Part shown: piece by piece, positions 37,176-45,125 of the stretch
How the letters are laid out: each line of letters begins with the position of its first letter
Position numbering within the stretch: the stretch's first letter is position 1
DNA from: Orlajensenia sp037404875
GTDB lineage: Bacteria; Actinomycetota; Actinomycetes; Actinomycetales; Microbacteriaceae
Direction of reading: 5' to 3'
Length of the DNA: 64,000 bases
Assembly: GCF_037404875.1 (NCBI RefSeq)
Contig: NZ_JBBELO010000034.1
Coordinates: 1-64,000 of the forward strand
Position numbers and translations under genes: made by a program
The notes under the pieces: generated by a model
What the model was told of the DNA's origin: nothing
The model's input: the letters and a program-made list of their open reading frames with translations, nothing else
The model's database searches: none

Positions 37176-38147
37176 ATGGCCGTAGTTCTTGACAGCAGGA
37201 CCTTTCCCGAGGGTGAAAGATCCGAGGCCTTTCGTGCCGGCCTTGATGCCGCTCTGCTGCCACCCACCCGACTGGACATGGCACAGGATGCGCAGGGCGC
37301 CCTCCACGCCCTCGACATGGGGTCAGGGATGACGTTGCAGGGGATCGAGATCGCCGGTGATCGGCTGCGGCTGGCACGCCGGTCGCCCGACATGCTCCGA
37401 GAGTCCAATCCGGAAAGGGTGTCTGTCGCCTGCCTGACAACGGGAATCTGCGTCACCGAAAACAGTGGACTGCTGCTTTCACGTCCTGACGAACTGCGGG
37501 TTCTCGATCTGACCGTGGACTACACCATCACCTACCACGGCAGCTGCCGAAGCATCTCGTACGAGGCGGACTGCGCGACGCTCGGTCTCAAGGTCGACGC
37601 AGTGCGGACCGCAATTCCGCTCGTACAGGCCAGCCCATTGCGCAATCTCATGCAGAGGCAGCTCGTCGGACTCGCCGACACCGCCGACGACCTTCCGCCC
37701 GCTGCGCGCATCGCGGCTGGCTCGAGCACTGCCCAACTATTCCGCGCGCTCCTCCTCTCTGTCGCAGGTGAAGGCCATCTCCGCCGGGAGGCGATGGCTG
37801 CGTCCCTGACGGCAAGGATCGACGACTACATCCGCCGGAATCTGCACGACCCCGACCTCACCCCAGCGCAAATCGCGGCAACGCACAACATCTCGCTGCG
37901 CTACCTGTACGTCCTTTTCGACGACCGCGCCGAGACACCCGCCGAGTGGATCATCGGCCGCAGACTCGAGGGGGCCCGCGGCGACCTCGCCCAGGAAAAC
38001 GCGTCCATCGCGAGTCTCGCGCAACGATGGGGATTCAAGGACCACTCACACTTCACCCGCCGATTCAAGGCAGCCTATGGACTCACGCCCTCCCAGTACG
38101 CCGACAGCCTGATGGCAGCCAGAGACGCACACACGACGTCCCCGTAG
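37176..38147 (+). CDS. AraC-family transcriptional regulator
   Basis: This 323-residue protein has an N-terminal AraC-binding-like sensor domain (about residues 1-190) and a C-terminal pair of helix-turn-helices. The first is YIRRNLHDPDLTPAQIAATH with ISLRYLYVLFDD, the second IASLAQRWGFKDHSHFTRRF followed by KAAYGLTPSQYAD. It probably controls the divergent hydrolase. The effector is unknown. Confidence 0.9.
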   Translation: MAVVLDSRTFPEGERSEAFRAGLDAALLPPTRLDMAQDAQGALHALDMGSGMTLQGIEIAGDRLRLARRSPDMLRESNPERVSVACLTTGICVTENSGLLLSRPDELRVLDLTVDYTITYHGSCRSISYEADCATLGLKVDAVRTAIPLVQASPLRNLMQRQLVGLADTADDLPPAARIAAGSSTAQLFRALLLSVAGEGHLRREAMAASLTARIDDYIRRNLHDPDLTPAQIAATHNISLRYLYVLFDDRAETPAEWIIGRRLEGARGDLAQENASIASLAQRWGFKDHSHFTRRFKAAYGLTPSQYADSLMAARDAHTTSP

Positions 38148-38547
38148 GTCAACAGCGACTCAGGCTCACCCCATGTCCGTTCGATCACGGCCCTCGCTGC
38201 ACTGAATCGACACTCCTGCCGGAGCCTCCGCTATTGCGCTCAGAGCGTGGCGGTCTATCCGGTGGTTGGCACTCAATGAATCACGCCATCCTGCCGCGGT
38301 GGATGCAATCGTCCCGTGTTCAAGTACGCAGACGACACCTTTGATGAAATGCCGCCGCCCTGGCTCGACAACGCCGAAAGCGGTCAGAGTGGACGCGTGC
38401 CACCTCGGGCGGCCGGTATTCTCCGACGGGTTCCCTCAGGCCACGCAGCACCGCGCCTCGGAGCTTGTGTGGCGCTTCAGATTCGCCTTCGTGTGACGCG
38501 AGGGCGTGGAAACCGTGGGCCCTACGGACCTGAGTATCCTCTCGGGA
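38148..38547. other. Gene-free stretch of about 400 bp
   Basis: No convincing reading frame, RNA or repeat is visible on either strand. Near its end TATCCT (38535-38540) looks like the -10 for the next gene. Confidence 0.4.
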
Positions 38548-38952
38548 GTGAACGACTTCGAGTTGATCCGTCTGTCGGATCGCCGCCACGCCGAGTACGC
38601 CGACGCATCCATTGTCAGATCAGATAGCGAGACTGTCTATCTCGCTGGAGGGTGTCCTCTCGACGCGGAGGGCGCCGTGGTCGCGCCCGGAGACCTCGCC
38701 CGCCAGACTCGACAAGCGCTCCACAACATGGACTTGGTCCTCCAGCGTTGTCGTGTCTCTCTCGAGAACGTGGCGTTCTTGCGGATCCTCGTGGCAACGG
38801 ACCGATCAGGGGATCTGGGCTTGGTTTGGAACGTCGTCAGAGAGCACTTCGGCAGCCATGAGATGCCCGCGACGTTGCAGGGAGTGCCCGTGCTCGGGCA
38901 TCCGGGTCAACTTGTCGAGCTCGAACCCATCGCGGCAAGATCGCCGAGCTAG
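38548..38952 (+). CDS. RidA-family (YjgF/YER057c) protein
   Basis: This 134-residue protein has the family layout: YADASIVRSDSETVYLAGG, ARQTRQALHNMDLVLQRC and VAFLRILVATDRSGDLGLVW. The usual C-terminal P-x-R-S/T catalytic arginine segment is replaced by MPATLQGVPVLGHP, so the imine-deaminase activity of canonical RidA is doubtful. GTG 38548 is chosen because TATCCT lies 7 bases ahead, implying a leaderless message; GTG 38506 would add 14 residues. No operon partner. Confidence 0.8.
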   Translation: MNDFELIRLSDRRHAEYADASIVRSDSETVYLAGGCPLDAEGAVVAPGDLARQTRQALHNMDLVLQRCRVSLENVAFLRILVATDRSGDLGLVWNVVREHFGSHEMPATLQGVPVLGHPGQLVELEPIAARSPS

Positions 38953-39221
38953 TCGCGACTGTCCCGCGTGGATACCGAAGCCTCGGGATGACCGGGTGTG
39001 CCCTGATGCGTTGAGCATCCCGGTATTCGACGATGGATGGATGACGTCCACAGGGCTTGCGTCATGACCAGCGCCGGTCGACGGGGCCTCGGGACCAGTG
39101 CTCCCAGTCCTGCCAGACGACCGTCGCAGGCTCCGGCAGGGGACCTGGTTGGCACCATCACCGGGATGATCGTGCTCCTCTTCGTCGCGGCTCGCCTTCG
39201 CCTGATGATCGGGTATCGCGC

Positions 39222-39566
39222 ATGACCGAGGCCGGAGATCAACGTGCCGTGCAGCTCCGAGGCCTATATGCGCTCAACCTGATCTGGACGATTCCCGTCG
39301 CACTCCTTGCCTGGTACATGGCAGTTTCCGTTGCCCGTTTCAGCCGATGCGGAATCGACCAGTGCCTTGGTGATCCCGGCGGCTGGGAATCGCCAGCAGT
39401 GCCAGACGCCATAGGGGCGACCGTTTTCAGTGCAGCGATCCTCATGGTGGCGATAGGCATCTTCCCCTGGCTGTACCCGTGGCGACCGCGTTGGGGACTT
39501 GCGGCAGTCGTCGCCCTCCTCTCCATTCCAGTGAGTCTGTATGTTGTCCTCTTCGCTGCGTTCTGA
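39222..39566 (+). CDS. Small membrane protein of unknown function
   Basis: This 114-residue protein has three hydrophobic stretches: ALNLIWTIPVALLAWYMAV (about 18-36), ATVFSAAILMVAIGIFPWLY (about 66-85) and LAAVVALLSIPVSLYVVLF (about 93-111). There are two cysteines between the first and second (CGIDQC), perhaps outside the membrane. ATG 39222 has weak ribosome-site support. I recognise no family. The 38953-39221 gap before it holds no convincing gene. Confidence 0.6.
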   Translation: MTEAGDQRAVQLRGLYALNLIWTIPVALLAWYMAVSVARFSRCGIDQCLGDPGGWESPAVPDAIGATVFSAAILMVAIGIFPWLYPWRPRWGLAAVVALLSIPVSLYVVLFAAF

Positions 39567-39690
39567 CGGCGTGCCCGCGAACGAGTACGGCACGCCTGAG
39601 TCGGTACTCACTTCATCAACCAAGAGCCCCTCGGCCAACGAGCAGGTCGGACGCCCACTCGCCGACGGCGGGTTCGATAGCCTGCCATCC

Positions 39691-40923
39691 ATGGGAGCGA
39701 AAGGAGCCGGCAGGTTGCCGTGGGGGCGGCCCCTGAGCGTGAGCAACGAGGTCACGACACTCGAGCTCTTCTTCGACCTGGTTTTCGTCTTCGCGTTCCG
39801 GCAGGTGACGGCGATCATGCTGGCTGACGAGAGTTGGCTGGGCGTCGTGCAGGGCCTGATCACTCTGGGCCTCGTGTGGTGGGTCTGGACGGCCTACGCC
39901 TGGCTGGCGAATCAGGCGCGCGCCGATCGCGGCATCGTGTACGCCACGATGGTCGTCGCCGTGATCGCCATGCTCGTCGGATCCGTCGCCGTGCCCGAGG
40001 CGTGGAACGACCGGATGGGCGGAGTCTCAGGGCCCCTCGTCTTCGTGGCCGCCTACCTTGCGCTCCGCTTGGTGCACCTTGTGGGCTACCTCTTCGCAGC
40101 CGGCGACGACACCGCGCTGCGCCGTCAGCTCGTGGCGACGCTGCCGCGGGCGATCGTGCCCTCGGTCGCGCTGCTGATCGTCGGCGCGGTCCTGGGTGGG
40201 GTCTGGCAGCTGGTGCTCTGGCTCGCCGCGCTGCTGTTGGACTACCTGCTGACCTATCTGTCCAACGGCCGGAGCGGCACCAACATCCGCGTCAACTCGG
40301 TCGGGCACCTCTCCGAGCGGTACGGACTCGTCGTTCTGCTCGCGCTCGGAGAGTCGATCGTCTCGATCGGCGCCGTCACCGCACACGCGCCGCTTGACGG
40401 GTGGGGAGTCCTCGCCGTCATTCTCGCCGCCATCATCGCGGTGCAGCTGTGGTGGGCATACTTCCGCGGGTTCCAGGCATCCATCGGTCGTGCTTTCGCC
40501 GACCGCGTTGGCGGGGCCCGGGTCGGCATCGCCGTCGCGGTCTACGGCTACCTGCACGTGGTGATCGTCGCGGGCATCATCGTGCTCTCGGTGGGGATGG
40601 AGGCGGCGGCGACGCCGGAGCGAGCCGGTGATGCGCTGGACTGGTTCTCGGCCGCGATGCTCGGTGGTGGATCCGCCCTCTTCCTCGCGGGCACGATCGC
40701 CGCGGAACTGCGGGCTTCGGGTCGCTGGCTCGTCGCGCGCAGCGCGGCAGCGCTGGTTGCCGTCGCGCTGATCCCGCTGCTGGCGTTCACGCCGTCCGTC
40801 GGCACGCTCGCCATCATGGCCGGACTGTTCGGCGCGATGCTGAGTGCGGAAGCGGTGCGCTCGCCGTTCGGTGACCCGGCGGCGTACGCCCAGACCGATG
40901 AGGACGATGAGACCCGGCGCTGA
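39691..40923 (+). CDS. Low temperature requirement protein A (LtrA) family membrane protein
   Basis: This 410-residue polytopic protein has about 11 hydrophobic segments. The family start motif is TTLELFFDLVFVFAFRQVT, and LSERYGLVVLLALGESIVS is the conserved central motif. LtrA was named in Listeria for growth in the cold; the molecular function is unsettled. ATG 39691 (MGAKGAGRLPWG) has GGAG-type upstream sequence and keeps a normal length. Confidence 0.88.
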   Translation: MGAKGAGRLPWGRPLSVSNEVTTLELFFDLVFVFAFRQVTAIMLADESWLGVVQGLITLGLVWWVWTAYAWLANQARADRGIVYATMVVAVIAMLVGSVAVPEAWNDRMGGVSGPLVFVAAYLALRLVHLVGYLFAAGDDTALRRQLVATLPRAIVPSVALLIVGAVLGGVWQLVLWLAALLLDYLLTYLSNGRSGTNIRVNSVGHLSERYGLVVLLALGESIVSIGAVTAHAPLDGWGVLAVILAAIIAVQLWWAYFRGFQASIGRAFADRVGGARVGIAVAVYGYLHVVIVAGIIVLSVGMEAAATPERAGDALDWFSAAMLGGGSALFLAGTIAAELRASGRWLVARSAAALVAVALIPLLAFTPSVGTLAIMAGLFGAMLSAEAVRSPFGDPAAYAQTDEDDETRR

Positions 40924-41028
40924 CTCGCTCCGACGGAGGATCGGTCCTCGACGTGTGGGATCCGGCGCTCCTGCGTGTGGATACGCGCCGCTGTGTGCCG
41001 CACGGGCCGATCCTCGTATCCTGAGCCC

Positions 41029-41439
41029 ATGCCTCGATCAGCCGTCAGCGACCCTGCCGCACCGCAGCCGGTCGGCCCATACTCACACGCGGCCTCGGGG
41101 GCAGGTGACCTGATCTATCTCTCCGGCCAGACCCCCATCGATCCGAGCACCGGGGCGCTCGTGGATGGCGGCATCCAGGCGCAGACCGAGCAGGTCTTCG
41201 CGAACCTGGCCTCTGTGCTCGCGGCCTCGAAGCGCGACTTCGGCGATGTCGTGAAGGTGAATGTCTACCTGATCGACATGGCCGATTTCGAGGCGATGAA
41301 CAGCGTCTACGCACGGGTGTTCTCACCGCCGTACCCCGCCAGGACGACCGTCGCTGTCGCCGGTCTCCCATTGGGGGCGCGCGTCGAAGTCGAGATGCTC
41401 GCCGGCTCTCCCAGCGACAAGCCTGAGCCGCGTCCCTGA
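41029..41439 (+). CDS. RidA-family reactive-intermediate deaminase
   Basis: This 136-residue protein matches canonical RidA: QPVGPYSHAASGAGDLIYLS, GQTPIDPSTG, NLASVLAASKRDFGDVVKVN and the catalytic arginine in PPYPARTTVAVAGLPLGAR. RidA removes reactive enamine/imine by-products of PLP enzymes. TATCCT (41017-41022) lies 6 bases before ATG, which fits a leaderless transcript. This copy retains the active-site arginine that the 38548 paralogue lacks. Confidence 0.92.
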   Translation: MPRSAVSDPAAPQPVGPYSHAASGAGDLIYLSGQTPIDPSTGALVDGGIQAQTEQVFANLASVLAASKRDFGDVVKVNVYLIDMADFEAMNSVYARVFSPPYPARTTVAVAGLPLGARVEVEMLAGSPSDKPEPRP

Positions 41440-41538
41440 AGATCCCCGGCTTCGCGGCGTCGTCATAGAGGCCATCCGCATCGACCGGTGCAGGTTCGGG
41501 CTCTTACCGTGCGGAGCTCGTGCTGGCAGGCTGGGTTC

Positions 41539-41766
41539 ATGGAGATCATCGAGTGGTGGCCGAAGCTCGACCCCGCCACGAAGGAATGGCTCGTCACCCA
41601 CAACGGCGAGCCCGTCGACCGCGATGTTCTCGCGAAGATCGTCGCCGCCGGCGGCTCGCTGACCTCGGACGGGTGGTGGATCGGTGAGGAGGGGCCCGAC
41701 GGCTTCTTCCTCTCCGATGAAGCGACCGACTGGATCGAGGCGTCCGCCAACGGTGAATCCGCCTGA
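41539..41766 (+). CDS. Small acidic conserved hypothetical protein
   Basis: This 75-residue, Trp-rich acidic protein begins MEIIEWWPKLDPATKEWL and contains LTSDGWWIGEEGPDGFFLS. No transmembrane segment or known domain is evident. The composition and codon use match neighbours, so it is probably a real gene. Confidence 0.7.
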   Translation: MEIIEWWPKLDPATKEWLVTHNGEPVDRDVLAKIVAAGGSLTSDGWWIGEEGPDGFFLSDEATDWIEASANGESA

Positions 41767-41887
41767 CGTCGCTCACGGAGGAGTTGACGGGTCGAGCCAC
41801 CGCGGGAGCGAGGCGCGCGCGGACGGAGGCGCAGAGCGGGCGCTTTAGACTGGAGGCATCCCGATCTCCCCGATGAAAGGTCGCCGC

Positions 41888-42490
41888 GTGGTTCAGGCGG
41901 ATGCTGCCGCATTCTCAGCGCGATCCTGGGTGATCCCCGTGACGCGGGCGGCCATCGCCCTCGTTCCCGGAATCGCCATCGCCTTCATCCCCGACCACTC
42001 GGCTGCGTTCGGACTTCTCGTCTTCGGCCTGTGGGCCACCGTGTCGGGTGTCGTGGTCGGCGCGCTCGTGCTGCGAGGGCTGAGCGGCCTCTACCGCGGG
42101 CTCTTCCTCACCAACGCGCTGCTGACGGCCGTCGTCGGGCTGCTCGCCCTCAGCCTCACGGATGCGGGCCTCGCGTTCTACCTGTTCCTCGTGAGCGTCT
42201 GGGCCGCCGTCACCGGATTTCTCGAACTCTATGCGGGCGTGCGCCAGCGCAATGCCGCGAACCGGGCCGGTGAGCGTTCGACCGAAGCGCGCGACCGGAT
42301 CACCGTCGGCGCCCTCACCGCCGTGTTCGCGCTCGTCTACCTGCTGCTGCCGCCGAACGCGGTCGTCGCCGTCGGCATCCTCGGCGCATACCTCGTCATC
42401 ATCGGCGTCTTCCTGGCGATCGCCGGATTCTCCCTGCGCTGGGACGCACCTCGCGCATCCGTCACCACCCCCAACGAAGAAGTCTCATGA
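41888..42490 (+). CDS. HdeD/DUF308-like membrane protein
   Basis: This 200-residue protein has six short hydrophobic segments in pairs with small charged loops (for example AIALVPGIAIAFIP, GLLVFGLWATVSGVVVGALV, ALTAVFALVYLLLPP). That is the pattern of the HdeD/DUF308 family. I take GTG 41888 because AAAGG lies 9 bases upstream and TAGACT lies further back at 41847; a frame from 41873 is also open. It overlaps the next gene as ATGA. Confidence 0.7.
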   Translation: MVQADAAAFSARSWVIPVTRAAIALVPGIAIAFIPDHSAAFGLLVFGLWATVSGVVVGALVLRGLSGLYRGLFLTNALLTAVVGLLALSLTDAGLAFYLFLVSVWAAVTGFLELYAGVRQRNAANRAGERSTEARDRITVGALTAVFALVYLLLPPNAVVAVGILGAYLVIIGVFLAIAGFSLRWDAPRASVTTPNEEVS

Positions 42491-42750
42491 GCCAGAGCCC
42501 ACTGCCCGAACCGAGTCGACGCGACCTGTTGCGTCCCGTCGAGATGGTCGTCGGAGCGCTCATCGCCTCGGCCTTCGTGGGAGTCATCGTGCTGATGGCC
42601 ACCCGCGAGATCGGGCTCGCCGCGATCGCGCTCGGCGTGGTGTTCATCATCACCCTCGTCGTGCTGGCCATGTTCGCGATGACCTGGAAGGCCGACGACT
42701 CGGAGGTCGCCGACCTCGACGAGCAGGACGGCGACGGCGCCCACCACTAG
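42487..42750 (+). CDS. Small two-helix membrane protein
   Basis: This 87-residue protein has two transmembrane segments (about residues 21-39 and 44-66) and an acidic C-terminal tail ending in HH. It starts at ATG 42487, overlapping the preceding gene by four bases, so the two are a translational pair. No family recognised. Confidence 0.7.
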   Translation: MSQSPLPEPSRRDLLRPVEMVVGALIASAFVGVIVLMATREIGLAAIALGVVFIITLVVLAMFAMTWKADDSEVADLDEQDGDGAHH

Positions 42751-42752
42751 CG

Positions 42753-42772
42753 CCGACCGCTGAGGCGGTCGG
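42753..42772. terminator. Bidirectional hairpin between the 42487 gene and purB
   Basis: A perfect 8-bp stem (CCGACCGC with GCGGTCGG) with a TGAG loop between convergent genes. No U-tract on either side. Confidence 0.5.
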
Positions 42773-42808
42773 TCGCCGGGGTGAGACGGGCCGGCCGCGC
42801 CGACGCGC

Positions 42809-44212
42809 TCAGTGGCTGCTGTCGAGGTGGCTGGTGTCGAGCCGGTCGACGAGTTCGTCGGCGAGCCCGATGTAGCTCGCCGGGGTCATGCCGAGCAGGC
42901 GCTGCTTGGCCTCCGCACCGATGTCGAGGGCGTCGACGAATTCGGCGAGCTCGACCGCTCCGATGCGCCGACCCCGTGTGAGGTCCTTGAGCTGGGCGTA
43001 AGGGTCCGCGATCTGCGAGCGACCCGCGACGACTTCGGCCCGGATGACGGTCTGGATCGCCTCGGCGAGCACCTCCCAGTTCGCGTCGAGGTCGGCCGCA
43101 AGTGCCGCCTCGTCGAGGGCGATCTCGCCCAGCCCGCGCTCGAGGTTGTCGAGGGCCAGCAGGGAATGACCGAAGCCGACGCCGATGTTGCGCTGGCTGC
43201 TCGAATCGGTCAGGTCGCGTTGCAGACGGCTGGTGACGAGCGTCGCGCCGAGCGAGTCGAGCAGCGCAGACGAGAGCTCGAGGTTCGACTCGGCGTTCTC
43301 GAACCGGATCGGGTTGATCTTGTGCGGCATCGTCGAGGAACCGGTCGCGCCGGCCACCGGAATCTGGCGGAAGTAGCCCAGGGAGATGTAGGTCCAGATA
43401 TCCGTCGCCAGGTTGTGCAGCACCCGGTTGGCGTGCGAGACGCGGGCATAGAGCTCAGCCTGCCAGTCGTGCGACTCGATCTGAGTGGTCAGCGGGTTCC
43501 AGGTGAGGCCGAGGGACTCCACGAACTCCCGGGAGATGGCGGGCCAGTCCGCGGTCGGATCGGCGGCAACGTGTGCGGCGAAAGTGCCGGTGGCGCCCGA
43601 GAACTTGCCGAGGTAGTCGGATGCTGCGACCTGCTGGGTGATTCTGCCCAAGCGGTACGCGAAGACGGCGAGCTCCTTGCCCATGGTCGTCGGCGTCGCC
43701 GGCTGGCCGTGCGTGCGCGCCAGCATCGGCACGGAGCGGTGCGCCTCGGCGAGCTCGGTGACCCGGCCGATGACCGTGTTCAGCTTGGGCAGCCAGACGC
43801 GGGTCACCGCATCCTTGACCGTCAGCGCATAGGAGAGGTTGTTGATGTCTTCGCTCGTGCACGCGAAGTGGGTCAGTTCGGCCACCCCGTTCAGCCCGAG
43901 GGCGTCGAGCTGGTCGCGCACGAAGTACTCCACAGCCTTTACATCGTGGCGGGTGCGCGCCTCGTGCGCGGCGAGAGCGGCGACGGATGCGTCGTCGAAG
44001 TCGGTCACGAGCGCCCGCAGAGCCTGCTTCTGGTTCGCCTCCAGCGAACTCGAGCCGAACATGGCACGATCCGTCAGGAAGATGAGCCACTCCACCTCGA
44101 CGTGAACGCGTGCGCGGTTCAGGCCCGCCTCGGACAGGTACTCCCCGAGAACGGCGACTGCCGCGTGGTAGCGGCCATCGAGGGGGCTGAGGGGCTGATC
44201 GGCGAGGCTCAT
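42809..44212 (-). CDS. purB: Adenylosuccinate lyase
   Basis: This 467-residue enzyme acts twice in purine synthesis, releasing fumarate from SAICAR and from adenylosuccinate. It shows the start LSPLDGRYHAAVAVLGEYLS, the catalytic region FACTSEDINNLSYAL, ARTHGQPATPTTMGKELAVF and the fumarase/aspartase superfamily signature GSSTMPHKINPIRFEN. Length normal for the long E. coli-type form. AGGA lies upstream of ATG. Confidence 0.97.
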   Translation of the reverse strand: MSLADQPLSPLDGRYHAAVAVLGEYLSEAGLNRARVHVEVEWLIFLTDRAMFGSSSLEANQKQALRALVTDFDDASVAALAAHEARTRHDVKAVEYFVRDQLDALGLNGVAELTHFACTSEDINNLSYALTVKDAVTRVWLPKLNTVIGRVTELAEAHRSVPMLARTHGQPATPTTMGKELAVFAYRLGRITQQVAASDYLGKFSGATGTFAAHVAADPTADWPAISREFVESLGLTWNPLTTQIESHDWQAELYARVSHANRVLHNLATDIWTYISLGYFRQIPVAGATGSSTMPHKINPIRFENAESNLELSSALLDSLGATLVTSRLQRDLTDSSSQRNIGVGFGHSLLALDNLERGLGEIALDEAALAADLDANWEVLAEAIQTVIRAEVVAGRSQIADPYAQLKDLTRGRRIGAVELAEFVDALDIGAEAKQRLLGMTPASYIGLADELVDRLDTSHLDSSH

Positions 44213-44246
44213 GGGGAATCCTGTCTGAAGCGGGGCGACCCCTCTA

Positions 44247-44789
44247 TCATCCCAAGAACGCCGACGGCGGATTCGCCGACTGTCCTCCTCGCAGTGCCGG
44301 GGCCAACTGGCGGAACAGGGCGCCGGTGGCTCGCTCGATCATGAGCAGCACGGCGTCGAACATCTGCGGGTCCGAATAGTACGGATCGGGAACGTCGCGA
44401 AGGTGGGCCTGCTCGGCGTCGAGCGAGAGCAGCATCCGCACCTTGCCGCGGTCGAGTTCCGAGGGTGCCCAGTTGCGCAGGATGCGCTCCTGGCTGCGGT
44501 CGAACACGACGATGAGGTCGAGCTCGTGAAAGGTCGACGGGTCGAACTGGCGGGCGCGATGGTGACTGCCGTCATAGCCGCGTCGGGCGAGTGCGTCGAT
44601 GGTGCGACTGTCAGCCTGTTCTCCGACGTGCCAGTCGCCGGTACCCGCCGAACGGACCTCGACGAGAGGCGACAGGCCGGCCCGTGCAACCTGATCACGC
44701 AGCACGACCTCCGCCATGGGCGAGCGGCAGATGTTGCCGGTGCACACGAAGGAGATCCGGAACGGTGCCGCAGGGTCGGCTGGAAGCAT
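44247..44789 (-). CDS. Low-molecular-weight protein-tyrosine phosphatase
   Basis: This 180-residue cytoplasmic phosphatase has the P-loop FVCTGNICRSPMAE with nucleophile Cys16 and Arg22, and the general acid in DVPDPYYSD. Start taken at ATG 44789; a longer frame from 44858 lacks support. Such phosphatases act on phosphotyrosine or phosphoarginine in various bacteria; the target here is unknown. It precedes purB on the complementary strand with 35 bp between them. Confidence 0.92.
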   Translation of the reverse strand: MLPADPAAPFRISFVCTGNICRSPMAEVVLRDQVARAGLSPLVEVRSAGTGDWHVGEQADSRTIDALARRGYDGSHHRARQFDPSTFHELDLIVVFDRSQERILRNWAPSELDRGKVRMLLSLDAEQAHLRDVPDPYYSDPQMFDAVLLMIERATGALFRQLAPALRGGQSANPPSAFLG

Positions 44790-44903
44790 GCCCCCATTCT
44801 GTCGGCGTGAGGCACTCCTGCACAGTCGTGTTCCATCGCAAGGCCAACGCATCCTCACCCCACCGGCACCCCGTCAGGGGCGCCGGTCGGCGAACCTGAA
44901 GAG

Positions 44904-45125
44904 GTGAACGACGCGGCGACCCAGTTGCAACTGCTGGAGCGCCTGCGTGCCGCGGTCGAGGAGGCCGCCGTGACGCTGGCCGATGAGCCGCGGCAGTGGC
45001 GCTCGCCGGCCGAACGGGCATTCCGCGACCGCCTTCATGATTTGCGGCATTCCGTGGCGTCGCTCGCCGGCGTTCTCGAGGCCGCCATCGAGCAGGCGCG
45101 CATCCGTGCGGCGGGATCGGGATGA
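44904..45125 (+). CDS. Small helical protein, WXG100-like
   Basis: This 73-residue protein is predicted to be two helices joined at a short turn containing EPRQWRSPAERAFRDRL. The W-x-S/G turn, the length (shorter than 100) and an all-helical composition resemble the WXG100/ESX family, but the canonical WxG is WRS here, so membership is tentative. It overlaps the next gene as ATGA, so the two are co-translated. No type VII core component (EccC-like ATPase) lies in the window. Confidence 0.6.
   Translation: MNDAATQLQLLERLRAAVEEAAVTLADEPRQWRSPAERAFRDRLHDLRHSVASLAGVLEAAIEQARIRAAGSG

Noticed and set aside
39037..39225. 62-codon frame overlapping the 39222 gene start, with one hydrophobic stretch
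   Set aside because: No ribosome site and composition unlike neighbours; could be a leader peptide but evidence is too weak to list as a gene.
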